From positions 1 through 31,082 of the forward strand of contig DASCNA010000137.1 of NCBI GenBank assembly GCA_036011305.1: a stretch of DNA of 31,082 nucleotides, read 5' to 3'. The position numbers and the translations under genes are program-made. This DNA is from DASCNA01 sp036011305 (GTDB lineage: Bacteria > Verrucomicrobiota > Lentisphaeria > Victivallales > GWF2-38-69). The first letter of the stretch is position 1; each line of letters begins with the position of its first letter. Of this stretch, positions 8,619-17,026 are shown piece after piece. A model generated the notes under the pieces. That model had not been told where the DNA came from. It was given only the letters and a program-made list of their open reading frames with translations, and did no database searches.

Positions 8619-9176
8619 ATGCTATGTGAAATATGCAAAAAAAATAAAGCAACAATTCATATACAGGAAATAATTAATAATACAAAAAAAACACTCCATA
8701 TCTGTCAATGTTGCGCTGATAAAAAAGGTGTGGAAGGAATTGGCCCTCAAGGGATAAATATTTCTGAAATTCTCTACAATTTATCGACTAATACTGGAAA
8801 TTTAGACGAAAATGATAACCAAATTCAGAATCCTATCATAGATGAGCCAATAAAAAAAATTACTTCAGTAGTATGTCCTAAGTGTAAATTGAATTTAGAA
8901 AAATTCAAAAAAACTGGACGCCTTGGATGTGAAAATTGTTATAGTGCCTTTCAGGAAATATTGTCGGAAACACTGAGAAATATGCATAGAGGTACGGTTC
9001 ATATGGGAAAGAAACCTTCAGGAGAACGTTCTGATTCAGGATTTATAAAAATCGACCTTATAAACCTGCAAAGACAGCTTGACGAACATATAAAAAAAGA
9101 AGAATATGAGAAAGCTGCCAAAATAAGAGATCAGATAAATGATCTGAAAAATCATATTGGTGCGATTAATGGATAA
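8619..9176 (+). CDS. mcsA: McsA-like activator of protein-arginine kinase (UVR domain)
   Basis: 185 residues with four Cys pairs: C3/C6, C29/C31-C32, C86/C89 and C104/C107, consistent with two zinc-binding modules. A C-terminal UVR helix-pair motif (LQRQLDEHIKKEEYEKAAKI, then RDQI) covers about 149-180. This is the McsA layout, where the protein binds and activates the arginine kinase McsB. A good AGGAG precedes the ATG. It overlaps mcsB by 8 nt, so the pair is translationally coupled. In Firmicutes McsA-McsB sit with ctsR and clpC. Neither is in this window, where lolCD lies upstream. Confidence 0.88.
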   Translation: MLCEICKKNKATIHIQEIINNTKKTLHICQCCADKKGVEGIGPQGINISEILYNLSTNTGNLDENDNQIQNPIIDEPIKKITSVVCPKCKLNLEKFKKTGRLGCENCYSAFQEILSETLRNMHRGTVHMGKKPSGERSDSGFIKIDLINLQRQLDEHIKKEEYEKAAKIRDQINDLKNHIGAING

Positions 9177-10230
9177 TGAGTATAATATTGACAAATTTCT
9201 GCATAAACCTGTCAGTTGGTTATCTGTAAAGGATAATGATGATAACATAGCTATAAGTTCAAGGATTAGACTGGCAAGGAATATTTCTGGTATTAATTTT
9301 CCACTTAAAAGTGACATCGTTGAAAGAGAGCACGTATTAAAATTAGTAACAGATGTTATTACAAAAGATAAGATAAAAGAAAATTCTAAATTATACAGAA
9401 TAAATGAACTGCCTGTTCATGATAGAAATTTTCTTCTAGAAAGACGATTAATAAGTAAAGAATTCTGTTCCGGTCTCGAAGGAAGTGCTTTGATTATCAG
9501 TGAGGACGAAAAAATGGGAATAATGGTTAATGAAGAAGACCATATCCGTATGCAAGTCCTTCGATCTGGTTGCTCATTAAGAGAAATATGGTCTGAAATT
9601 AATCAATTGGATGACATGTTCAGCAATGAATTTCCGTTAGCTTTTAATAATACTCTAGGTTATTTAACTTCCTGCCCGACAAATGTTGGAACAGGTATGA
9701 GAGCTTCAGTGATGTTAGATTTACCTGGATTAACACTAATCGGACATATTAACGGTGTAATATATGGAGCAGGAAAATTAGGGTTAGCGATAAGAGGATT
9801 GCATGGGGAAGGTTCAGAACCGTTGGGGAATTTATATCAGGTATCAAATCAGAGTACTCTTGGTGAGAATGAGGAGGCGATAATTCAGCGTCTTGAAAAT
9901 ATTATTGGCCAGATTGTTAATCATGAAAAAAATGCTAGAAAAGTATTGCTGGAAACAAAAAGGGATTTTTTGCTGGACTATATTGGTCGATCTTATGGAA
10001 ATTTATGCTATTCCTATATATTATCGGCCCGGGAAGCTTTAAATTCAATTTCAGCTTTGCGTATGGGAGTGGTATTAAAAATGTTTTCAAGTTTAGATAT
10101 GAATAAAATAAATGAACTCTTTATTGCTATTCAGGATGCACATTTGCAGAAGTTTGCCGGCAGAAAACTTAATTCTTCGGAGAGAGATGTTTTCAGGGCT
10201 GAGCTGGTTAGAAATAAGTTAAAATCATAA
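9169..10230 (+). CDS. mcsB: Protein-arginine kinase McsB
   Basis: 353 residues from the ATG at 9169; a TTG four codons upstream is in frame but less likely. Phosphagen-kinase motifs are present: SSRIRLARN at 30-38, the NEEDHIRMQ loop, and the SCPTNVGTGMRASV active-site segment. The C-terminal RDVFRA (339-344) matches the RDxxRA phosphoarginine-sensing motif of McsB. In Bacillus the enzyme phosphorylates arginines on client proteins and marks them for ClpCP. The preceding McsA supports McsB over a free-arginine kinase. It is cytoplasmic. The whole catalytic core is intact with no truncation. Confidence 0.92.
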   Translation: MDNEYNIDKFLHKPVSWLSVKDNDDNIAISSRIRLARNISGINFPLKSDIVEREHVLKLVTDVITKDKIKENSKLYRINELPVHDRNFLLERRLISKEFCSGLEGSALIISEDEKMGIMVNEEDHIRMQVLRSGCSLREIWSEINQLDDMFSNEFPLAFNNTLGYLTSCPTNVGTGMRASVMLDLPGLTLIGHINGVIYGAGKLGLAIRGLHGEGSEPLGNLYQVSNQSTLGENEEAIIQRLENIIGQIVNHEKNARKVLLETKRDFLLDYIGRSYGNLCYSYILSAREALNSISALRMGVVLKMFSSLDMNKINELFIAIQDAHLQKFAGRKLNSSERDVFRAELVRNKLKS

Positions 10231-10258
10231 TTTTAAACTCTTTTGTTGAGGTATATAG

Positions 10259-12214
10259 TTGGAGCTTACTATAGCGATAGCATTATCGTTTCTTGAAACA
10301 ACATTTATTACCGTTACTCTATTGATTCTTCACGGATTAAGAAAACAGATAGGTAAAGTGCCTTTTTACCTGTCAATTGGTGGGCTGTTTGTCTTAACAC
10401 AGGTTATTGCCGCTACAGAGCTTAAAGTTATTATAGGATTTCAGGCAGCCGATTTTTATATATCAGGTGTAGTGCTTTTTTTACCTTTGCTTGCCGCTGT
10501 CATGTTAGTGTATATAACAGAAGGAACGTTAGCAACACAACGATTAATTATTGGAACAATTTTATGTTTCTTTTTATTTGTATATATCAGTTATTTAACG
10601 GCAATACAATGTACATGGAACGGCTTTAGAATATCTCAGGGGCCTACAGCGAATTCCCTTGAATTTTTACTTGATCAAAGTTTAAGAAGTATGACAGGGT
10701 CAATCTTAGCTTTAGCTGTTGATTTATTTTTGATTCCAATATTTTTCCAAAGATTAAGAAACTTGGGAGCTAGATTATTTTTTGCTGTATTAGGTGCTTT
10801 AATGCTCACTCAAATAGCAGATTCATTTATTTTTATTACAGTAACTTACTGGAATGATCCAATATGGTGGAGTCAAATCAGCTCTTCATATATAGCCAAA
10901 GCTATCGTTACTATTTGGCTAAGCATATTGATTACTATTTATCTTACAAAAATAGAGAAAGAAGTCTTAGGTGAAGGTAAAAGTTCTCTTGATGTGCTTT
11001 TTGCTTTTCTTGGAAGTTATGGTAGGACTAAGGCTTTGCAGAAAAATCTTCTTGAATGGGAAGGTCGTTATAAAATGGTAGTTGAAAATGCAAGTGATAT
11101 GATCTTGATTGTAAATAGAGAAGGAAAAGTGTTGGATGCTAACCCTGCAGCAAGAAAAATTCTGAAATTTAAAAAAATAGTAGGATTGTCATTTGTAAAC
11201 TTTGTTGAATCTTTTAAAGTTTTGCCATGCCAGTGGGAGGCGGTATGGTCAAATGCAGACAGTATTGAGAAAATGGGAAGTGAGTATGATACTAATTTCT
11301 TATTGAATAGGCAATTGGGATTAATAATTAACAATGGTGAAAAAATAGAAGTTGATGCTTCTTTTTCAATAACTCACATTAGAAATACTTCCGTGTTAAT
11401 TGTGGCATGTAGAAATGTAACTGAGCAAAAGAAGCTTATAAAAGATAAAGAAGAACTTACCAATCAGCTTTATCATGCTCAAAGGCTGGAATCAATGGGT
11501 AGGCTGGCTGGTGGTATTTCTCATGAATTTAATAATATTCTTCACGCTATTCAAGGTCATATTGATCTGGTATTATTATTTAAAAAAATAAAAGATGAGT
11601 CAGTTGTCAATCATTTAGAGAGTGTAACTGAAATGGTCAATAAAGCTGGGAACATAACAGCACAGTTGCTGGGTTTTGCTAGGAAAGGTAAATATAATGA
11701 AACTTCAGTTGATTTAATAAGATTATTAAATGGTACCAAAGATATGTTTATGCCGATGACAAGAAAAACAGTTATTTTAAATATGAATTTACCTGATTAT
11801 GAGTGTTTTGTAAGAGGTGATTCTATTCAATTGCAACAGGTTTTCTTAAATCTATTAATTAATGGAATGGATGCTGTTCAAGCTTCAGATAAAAAAGATA
11901 AAGAGTTAAGTTTGAGTTTATGCAAGCCTATATCTTTTCCTAAAGACTGGAAGCCTTTAAAAGCTGATGCAGTTCCAGGGAATTATTTTGAGATAAGGAT
12001 TAGTGATAACGGAATTGGTATGGATGAAAAATTGATTAAAAGAATTTTTGAACCTTTCTACACTACAAAGGAAGTTGGCAAAGGTACAGGAATGGGGCTT
12101 GCAATGGTATATGGAGAAATTGCAGGGCATAACGGGTTCATTCATGTCACAAGTAAAAAAAATGAAGGTACTACATTTTTTGTATATTTACCTTCTTTTG
12201 CATTTTTAGGATGA
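10259..12214 (+). CDS. 7TM-PAS sensor histidine kinase
   Basis: 651 residues. Residues 1-235 hold about seven hydrophobic helices, then a coil and a PAS domain at about 265-390. HisKA has the phospho-acceptor H422 in GRLAGGISHEFNNILHAI. The HATPase domain has LNLLINGMDA at 530-539, DNGIG at 583-587, FEPFYTT at 598-604 and GKGTGMGLA at 608-616. There is no receiver domain and no response regulator next to it, so it is an orphan whose partner lies elsewhere. The SHEFNN type of H-box is common in kinases that feed NtrC-like or hybrid pathways. The start is a TTG, chosen because GAGG lies 7 nt upstream and no early ATG exists. It starts 28 nt after mcsB. Confidence 0.88.
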   Translation: MELTIAIALSFLETTFITVTLLILHGLRKQIGKVPFYLSIGGLFVLTQVIAATELKVIIGFQAADFYISGVVLFLPLLAAVMLVYITEGTLATQRLIIGTILCFFLFVYISYLTAIQCTWNGFRISQGPTANSLEFLLDQSLRSMTGSILALAVDLFLIPIFFQRLRNLGARLFFAVLGALMLTQIADSFIFITVTYWNDPIWWSQISSSYIAKAIVTIWLSILITIYLTKIEKEVLGEGKSSLDVLFAFLGSYGRTKALQKNLLEWEGRYKMVVENASDMILIVNREGKVLDANPAARKILKFKKIVGLSFVNFVESFKVLPCQWEAVWSNADSIEKMGSEYDTNFLLNRQLGLIINNGEKIEVDASFSITHIRNTSVLIVACRNVTEQKKLIKDKEELTNQLYHAQRLESMGRLAGGISHEFNNILHAIQGHIDLVLLFKKIKDESVVNHLESVTEMVNKAGNITAQLLGFARKGKYNETSVDLIRLLNGTKDMFMPMTRKTVILNMNLPDYECFVRGDSIQLQQVFLNLLINGMDAVQASDKKDKELSLSLCKPISFPKDWKPLKADAVPGNYFEIRISDNGIGMDEKLIKRIFEPFYTTKEVGKGTGMGLAMVYGEIAGHNGFIHVTSKKNEGTTFFVYLPSFAFLG

Positions 12215-12226
12215 AATAAATAATAT

Positions 12227-12937
12227 ATGGAAATAAATAATAAGAAAATTTTAGTAACAGGAGGTGCGGTTCGCATAGGGAAAGCATTGTGCGAGGGATT
12301 TGCTGCTCAGGGTGCGGAAATTACTATCCATTATAATCATTCTGATAATAATGCAAAGCAATTACTATATAATATCGGAGGATCAGATGGGGGGCATAGA
12401 ATAATTAAAGCCAATCTATCCGATATAAATGAACTGAATAGCTTGTTGGGCATTATCAATGATATAGACATTTTAATAAATAATGCGTCCGTTTTTTATA
12501 ATAACAGACTTGTTGATGATTTCTTGGAAGAAGGGAAAAAGCAGTTCGATATTAATTTTTGGGCTCCTTTTGAATTGATGAAAGGAATACACAAATCAAT
12601 AAAGAAACAAACTGTAATTATAAATATGCTGGATTACAGAATTGTTCATCCATCCAATGATGATGGAACGTATCTTCTTTCTAAAAAAAGCCTGGCAGAT
12701 GTTACTCTATTAGCAGCATCACAATGGGCACCAGACACAAGGGTAAACGGTATTGCGCTTGGCTTTGTTATTCCTCCTGTAGGGATGGAAAAATCCACAA
12801 TGGTAAAATCTATGCAAAAAGTTCCAATGAAGAAACCTGTAACGACTGATGAAGTAATTGATTCCTGCAGATTTTTAATTAATAACGACAGCATTACAGG
12901 AGAAATTTTACATTTAAACGGTGGAGCGCATTTATAG
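12227..12937 (+). CDS. SDR-family oxidoreductase, pteridine reductase (PTR1/FolM)-like
   Basis: 236 residues with a Rossmann dinucleotide motif TGGAVRIG (11-18), HYNHS at 35-39 where PTR1/FolM have their NADPH-selecting HxxS region, NNAS at 85-88, and the catalytic pair Y149/K153. The usual SDR catalytic Ser is replaced by Asp (D136 in NMLD), the substitution known in trypanosomatid PTR1 and FolM. That points to reduction of a dihydropterin such as dihydromonapterin or dihydrofolate with NADPH. It begins 12 nt after the histidine kinase, so it is probably in that transcript. A generic SDR acting on another carbonyl remains possible. Confidence 0.72.
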   Translation: MEINNKKILVTGGAVRIGKALCEGFAAQGAEITIHYNHSDNNAKQLLYNIGGSDGGHRIIKANLSDINELNSLLGIINDIDILINNASVFYNNRLVDDFLEEGKKQFDINFWAPFELMKGIHKSIKKQTVIINMLDYRIVHPSNDDGTYLLSKKSLADVTLLAASQWAPDTRVNGIALGFVIPPVGMEKSTMVKSMQKVPMKKPVTTDEVIDSCRFLINNDSITGEILHLNGGAHL

Positions 12938-12940
12938 TAA

Positions 12941-13005
12941 CTCTTTCAAAAAGAGAAATTATATCAGGCACGTTTCCAATAGGGTAACTATTCTATTTTT
13001 TATTT
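12941..13005 (+). terminator. Small hairpins after the SDR gene
   Basis: Two short inverted repeats lie between converging genes. CTCTTT/AAAGAG with a 3-nt loop is at 12941-12955. AATAG/CTATT is at 12978-12992, followed by CTATTTTTTATTT. The second, with its T-tract, is the likelier terminator for the plus-strand unit. Confidence 0.4.
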
Positions 13006-14475
13006 GGCATTTAATTTTCTATTGAAAATAGTTCTGGCTGCTTCCTGGTGAGAGAGATCTTCCAGTGATCTACCTGTTGTTTCAATTCTGAATATAAGAG
13101 TTATTATAAAACCTAAGAATGCGGTAGCTGAAATTATCAGGATTGTTGGTAAAAGTCCAATGCTGCTCTCTGATATAGGTAGTAGTACAATACCTATAAC
13201 TGCACCTATTTTTGCAAAACTAGCAGAAAAACCATGTGCAGTTGCTCTAAGCTTGGTTGGGAATAATTCTGCCGGTAGAATAAAAGTGGTTGCATTCGGC
13301 CCCATATTCATTAGAAAACTGTATATTATGAAACCAGTAAACAAAACAACCAGATGAAGGGAGTTGCTTGCCGTAGTAAGGGTTGAACATCCCAGTATTA
13401 TTAGTCCGACTGCCATTCCAAGAAATCCCAATAATTGAAGTTTAATTCTTCCAAATTTTTCAACTAATAAAATATTAGCTCCAAAACCTAATATTAGGAA
13501 TATGTAAGTAAAAGCAGAGGCTCCAATTGAAAAAATATCCTGTTCTACCAATGATGTGCCATGTTTCATTGTAAGTATAGTTGATATAATTGTAGGGGTG
13601 AAAATTCCAATACCGTATGTTGCTATATCCATGAAGAACCATGGAAGAGAGGCCAATATTGTCTTATATAAATATTCTTTTGAAAACAGAGCACTGTATG
13701 GTAAAGCTTTTTGTTGTGATCTCTTAATGGATTTTTCTTCTTTTTTTACAATTTTATAAATTCTTGATTTACTTTTATAACTCAGTTTGGAAATCGTACG
13801 CATTGCATCCCTGGCTCGTCCATTTTCAATACACCATCTTGGACTTTCAGGTACTGTAAGTCGGAAAAGACATATCAGTAAGGCTGGAATACAGCCTAGA
13901 GCAATCATCCAGTGCCATGCATTTTCATTTGGATAAATTGTAAGTACACAAAACCCCACAAGTGCTGCAGTTAACATGCCTAAAGCTTGAAAACTAAATG
14001 CGCCAATTAACATTTTTCCTCTTATTCTTGAAGGCATGAGTTCAGCTACATATGATGCACAGATAGGATAATCTGCGCCAACCCCTAGACCTACAAAACA
14101 GAGAAATATCATTAAGCAGTATAAATTATTTGTAGTTCCAGCCAGTAGGCTGAATACAGCGACTAGAAGAGCATTAAAAACAAGTATTTTTTTTCTGCCG
14201 TAAATATCTGCCAGGCGGCCTAATGTTCCAGCACCTATGATTGTTCCAATAATTACAGAGGCAGCAATAATTCCAACAACTAACGGGGATGGATTAAATT
14301 CATGTTTTAATAAAGGAAGTGCAATCCCGATTACAAATAGATTAAAACCTTCCATCCAGATGCCCATAGCAGATAGTACCCAAATTTTCCAATGGAGGGG
14401 TTTAAGCCTTACTCTATTGATAGCTTCATCAAATGATAATATCTGACTGTCACTATCATGTTCTTCTTGTTCCAT
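13000..14475 (-). CDS. MFS metabolite transporter (sugar-porter-like)
   Basis: 491 residues with about 12 transmembrane helices and family signatures. GRLADIYGRKK (motif A) is at 86-96, GADYPICASYVAELMPSRIRGK is in the helix 4-5 region, PESPRW is at 209-214 before the central loop, and PAELFPTKLRATAHG is in the second half. These motifs place it with the sugar-porter, phosphate and aromatic-acid branch of the MFS rather than drug exporters. The long charged N-terminus (about 25 residues) is cytoplasmic. AAAGGAAA precedes the ATG. The gene is separated from its neighbours by 60-110 nt and may be a single unit. The substrate is unknown. Confidence 0.8.
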   Translation of the reverse strand: MEQEEHDSDSQILSFDEAINRVRLKPLHWKIWVLSAMGIWMEGFNLFVIGIALPLLKHEFNPSPLVVGIIAASVIIGTIIGAGTLGRLADIYGRKKILVFNALLVAVFSLLAGTTNNLYCLMIFLCFVGLGVGADYPICASYVAELMPSRIRGKMLIGAFSFQALGMLTAALVGFCVLTIYPNENAWHWMIALGCIPALLICLFRLTVPESPRWCIENGRARDAMRTISKLSYKSKSRIYKIVKKEEKSIKRSQQKALPYSALFSKEYLYKTILASLPWFFMDIATYGIGIFTPTIISTILTMKHGTSLVEQDIFSIGASAFTYIFLILGFGANILLVEKFGRIKLQLLGFLGMAVGLIILGCSTLTTASNSLHLVVLFTGFIIYSFLMNMGPNATTFILPAELFPTKLRATAHGFSASFAKIGAVIGIVLLPISESSIGLLPTILIISATAFLGFIITLIFRIETTGRSLEDLSHQEAARTIFNRKLNAK

Positions 14476-14583
14476 TCAATTTCCTTTTAGAATTATAAAT
14501 TAGATAAAAATCTTTGAATGTAATTTATAATATATCATAATACAACAGAATTCCTGTAAATTAACAAAAAACTAACAATTCAA

Positions 14584-15732
14584 TTATAATTTTGGATCAT
14601 AAAGCTTATTATGTGCTTTTTCTAACAAATCTGTAATATTTATAGTCTGAGGGCATTTTGGCTCACATTTTTTACATTTTACACATGCCGAAGCATTGAC
14701 CTCTTTTGGAAGGTTATTATATAGTGCTTTATTTAATTGTAAATTAGTTATCTCAGAATTTGCATATTTCATTGCTTCATTATATAGACTAAAAATATAC
14801 GGTATATTAATTTTAGATGGACATGGAGTGCAGTAGTTACACTTTGTACATGGTATTGAGATGGTTTTACTTAATTCTATTTGTACTTTCTTAATAAGGT
14901 TACTTTCTGAGCTTGTAAGGCAGCCAATTTTAGAATTTGAAGCATAGGATATATTTTGCTTAACTTGTTCTATTGAACTCATTCCACTGAGCATAAATGA
15001 TACTTCTTTTTTATTCCAAAGCCATTTCAGTGCCATTTCAACAGGGTTTTTATTTTCTAGATCGAAAATGTTTTGAATATGCTTTGAAAAGCCTGTCAAA
15101 CTTCCACCTAATAATGGTTCCATCACAATTATAGGAAGCTGTTTTTTGTAAGCGTACTCAAGTCCTTCAGTACCTGCTTGTATTGTTTCGTTCATATAAT
15201 TATATTGTATCTGGCAAAAATCCCAGTCATAACTATCTACAATTTCTTTAAAAGTATCGACAGTATCATGAAATGAAAATCCAAAATATGTAATCATTCC
15301 ATCTCTTTTTTTCTCTTCAATCCATTTAATGAAATCTACATTTTTAATTTGCTTCCAGAAGCGTTCACCTAAGTTATGCAATAGGTAAAAATCAATGCGG
15401 TCAGTTTGAAGTTTTTTTAATTGTTCATAGAAAATTTTATCTAAATCATCATAGCAGTTTACATTCCAGACAGGGAGTTTGTCGGCAAGGTAAACTTTAT
15501 CCCTATAACCGTTTTTGAGTATTTTTCCTACAGTGATTTCGCTATTGCCACCATGATAAGGATATGCTGTATCAATATAATTTACCCCATTATCAAAAGC
15601 ATAACTAATGATTCTTTCTGCTTCAGTTTCATTAATTTTATTTTCTTGATTATCAATTGTAGGCAATCTCATTGAACCAAAACCCAAGGCAGAAATTTCT
15701 AAATTAAGTCTTCCAAAGTTTCTATATTGCAT
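14584..15732 (-). CDS. Aldo/keto reductase with C-terminal 2x[4Fe-4S] ferredoxin domain
   Basis: 382 residues from the ATG at 15732; upstream in-frame codons to 15774 would overlap the previous gene. The AKR barrel is about 1-265 with catalytic residues D54, Y59, K85 and H119. Its typical stretches are GFGSMRLP, NYIDTAYPYHGG and FYLLHNLGE. The C-terminal part has two cysteine clusters, CTKCNYCTPCP and CVKCKKCEPKCP, each with the spacing of a [4Fe-4S] site. Such fused AKRs are common in anaerobes and probably exchange electrons with ferredoxin, but substrates are mostly undefined. It lies 22 nt after the HlyD-like gene and is probably co-transcribed with it, an odd pairing. Confidence 0.85.
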   Translation of the reverse strand: MQYRNFGRLNLEISALGFGSMRLPTIDNQENKINETEAERIISYAFDNGVNYIDTAYPYHGGNSEITVGKILKNGYRDKVYLADKLPVWNVNCYDDLDKIFYEQLKKLQTDRIDFYLLHNLGERFWKQIKNVDFIKWIEEKKRDGMITYFGFSFHDTVDTFKEIVDSYDWDFCQIQYNYMNETIQAGTEGLEYAYKKQLPIIVMEPLLGGSLTGFSKHIQNIFDLENKNPVEMALKWLWNKKEVSFMLSGMSSIEQVKQNISYASNSKIGCLTSSESNLIKKVQIELSKTISIPCTKCNYCTPCPSKINIPYIFSLYNEAMKYANSEITNLQLNKALYNNLPKEVNASACVKCKKCEPKCPQTINITDLLEKAHNKLYDPKL

Positions 15733-15754
15733 TTTAAACTCGTATTTTGGTAAA

Positions 15755-16978
15755 TTATTTTTCAGCTTTTTCAAAATCTATTACTACTTTAACTTTATCA
15801 CCTGGCATAAACAAATATCTTTCCTGATAAAAACATACTTTATCATTATCCTGTAAATTACTAGGGAGATCAGATTTCCTAAGAATTAAATCACAACCTT
15901 TTAAAACAGTTTTAGAGTTTATGGCAATATATTTTTGGTGAGGTGATAGGTTTTTTATCATATCTTCTGTTACTATATATATCTTTTTAATAGGGAAAAC
16001 ATAATTAATACCTTTGTCTACAGCGAGGAGGTTTTCGCCAATACCTTTCCAGACAAACTTTCCATTATTATCTTCAATAATTGCATTTATAGGCACAGAT
16101 AATATTTTTTTACCCTTATAATGAGATGTTTCTACACTGAAGCATTTAGAAATATGTTTATATTTGCTTTTAATTTTAATCGGTGGAGGCAAAGGTCTGT
16201 TTTTAATTCTGAAGATAATTCCGTTTTCAGTAATAATTCTATTATAACTATAAACTCCTAGAGGTTTATCGCTGCCATGCGGGAAGACCATAATTGGAGT
16301 TGTATTATTTATTTTATAAGCATCATTTCTTTTCATTTTTACCTTTATTCCCATAGGGTCTAACTGAGCTATTCTTAGTATCTCTGCACTGACTGTGCAT
16401 AACCCGTAAGGAAATAATACTTTTGTTACTACACAGTCAAAACTCGCTCTGATTACTGTGTTGTCAAGCCATGTTTTAGCTCTTGCCACTCCAATAGTCA
16501 ATCTTTCATAATCTGCTAAAGTCTGAAACCACTTTGCTTCTGACTGTTGATGTAGAGCAAGACTTATTGATTTTACTTTTGCTAATTTTTTGTTTCTTTC
16601 ATATTGATGCCTAGCGAATTGAAGCATTGCTTTCATAGCTCTAAGATTAGCCAATGCCTGGTTATAAATCTTCTCTCTTCTACCCGGATGAAATTTAACT
16701 AATAGAGTGCCTTCCTCAATAATTTCACCGTTTTCTTTAAAAATAGGTCCTTTAGCAATGGTGCCTTCTCTGGCAGTATATAATACCCGGCCTGGCATAT
16801 CATCGTCAAACGCATAACTGATATATGTATTTATAAGCGGAGTGACTTTGCCAGTATAAGTTGTTCTTTGGATAGCAGTTTTGGGAGGAGAACTAAAAAC
16901 AGTTGCACATGCAATACTCAACATGAGAAAAGTTAATAATAATTTGAATCTTTTATGAAAAGTAATCATAGTTCTCAT
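15755..16978 (-). CDS. HlyD-like periplasmic adaptor protein
   Basis: 407 residues. A basic start and hydrophobic segment (about 10-30, ending CATVFSSPP) form a signal peptide or anchor. A biotinyl-lipoyl-like beta region follows (about 60-95, GTLLVKFHPG), then an alpha-helical hairpin at about 100-170, the second lipoyl half (TVIRASFDCVVTKVLFPYGLCTV, split here by its ASFDCVVTKV core), and beta-barrel domains after residue 205. This is the membrane-fusion-protein layout of tripartite efflux systems. No inner-membrane pump or outer-membrane TolC-like gene is adjacent, so its partners are elsewhere or it has another role. The similarity is structural and pattern-based, so the assignment is moderate. 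Confidence 0.65.
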   Translation of the reverse strand: MRTMITFHKRFKLLLTFLMLSIACATVFSSPPKTAIQRTTYTGKVTPLINTYISYAFDDDMPGRVLYTAREGTIAKGPIFKENGEIIEEGTLLVKFHPGRREKIYNQALANLRAMKAMLQFARHQYERNKKLAKVKSISLALHQQSEAKWFQTLADYERLTIGVARAKTWLDNTVIRASFDCVVTKVLFPYGLCTVSAEILRIAQLDPMGIKVKMKRNDAYKINNTTPIMVFPHGSDKPLGVYSYNRIITENGIIFRIKNRPLPPPIKIKSKYKHISKCFSVETSHYKGKKILSVPINAIIEDNNGKFVWKGIGENLLAVDKGINYVFPIKKIYIVTEDMIKNLSPHQKYIAINSKTVLKGCDLILRKSDLPSNLQDNDKVCFYQERYLFMPGDKVKVVIDFEKAEK

Positions 16979-17026
16979 ATTATTTTGAAGTTATAAATAA
17001 TATGAGAACTTAAGGTCTGATACTAT

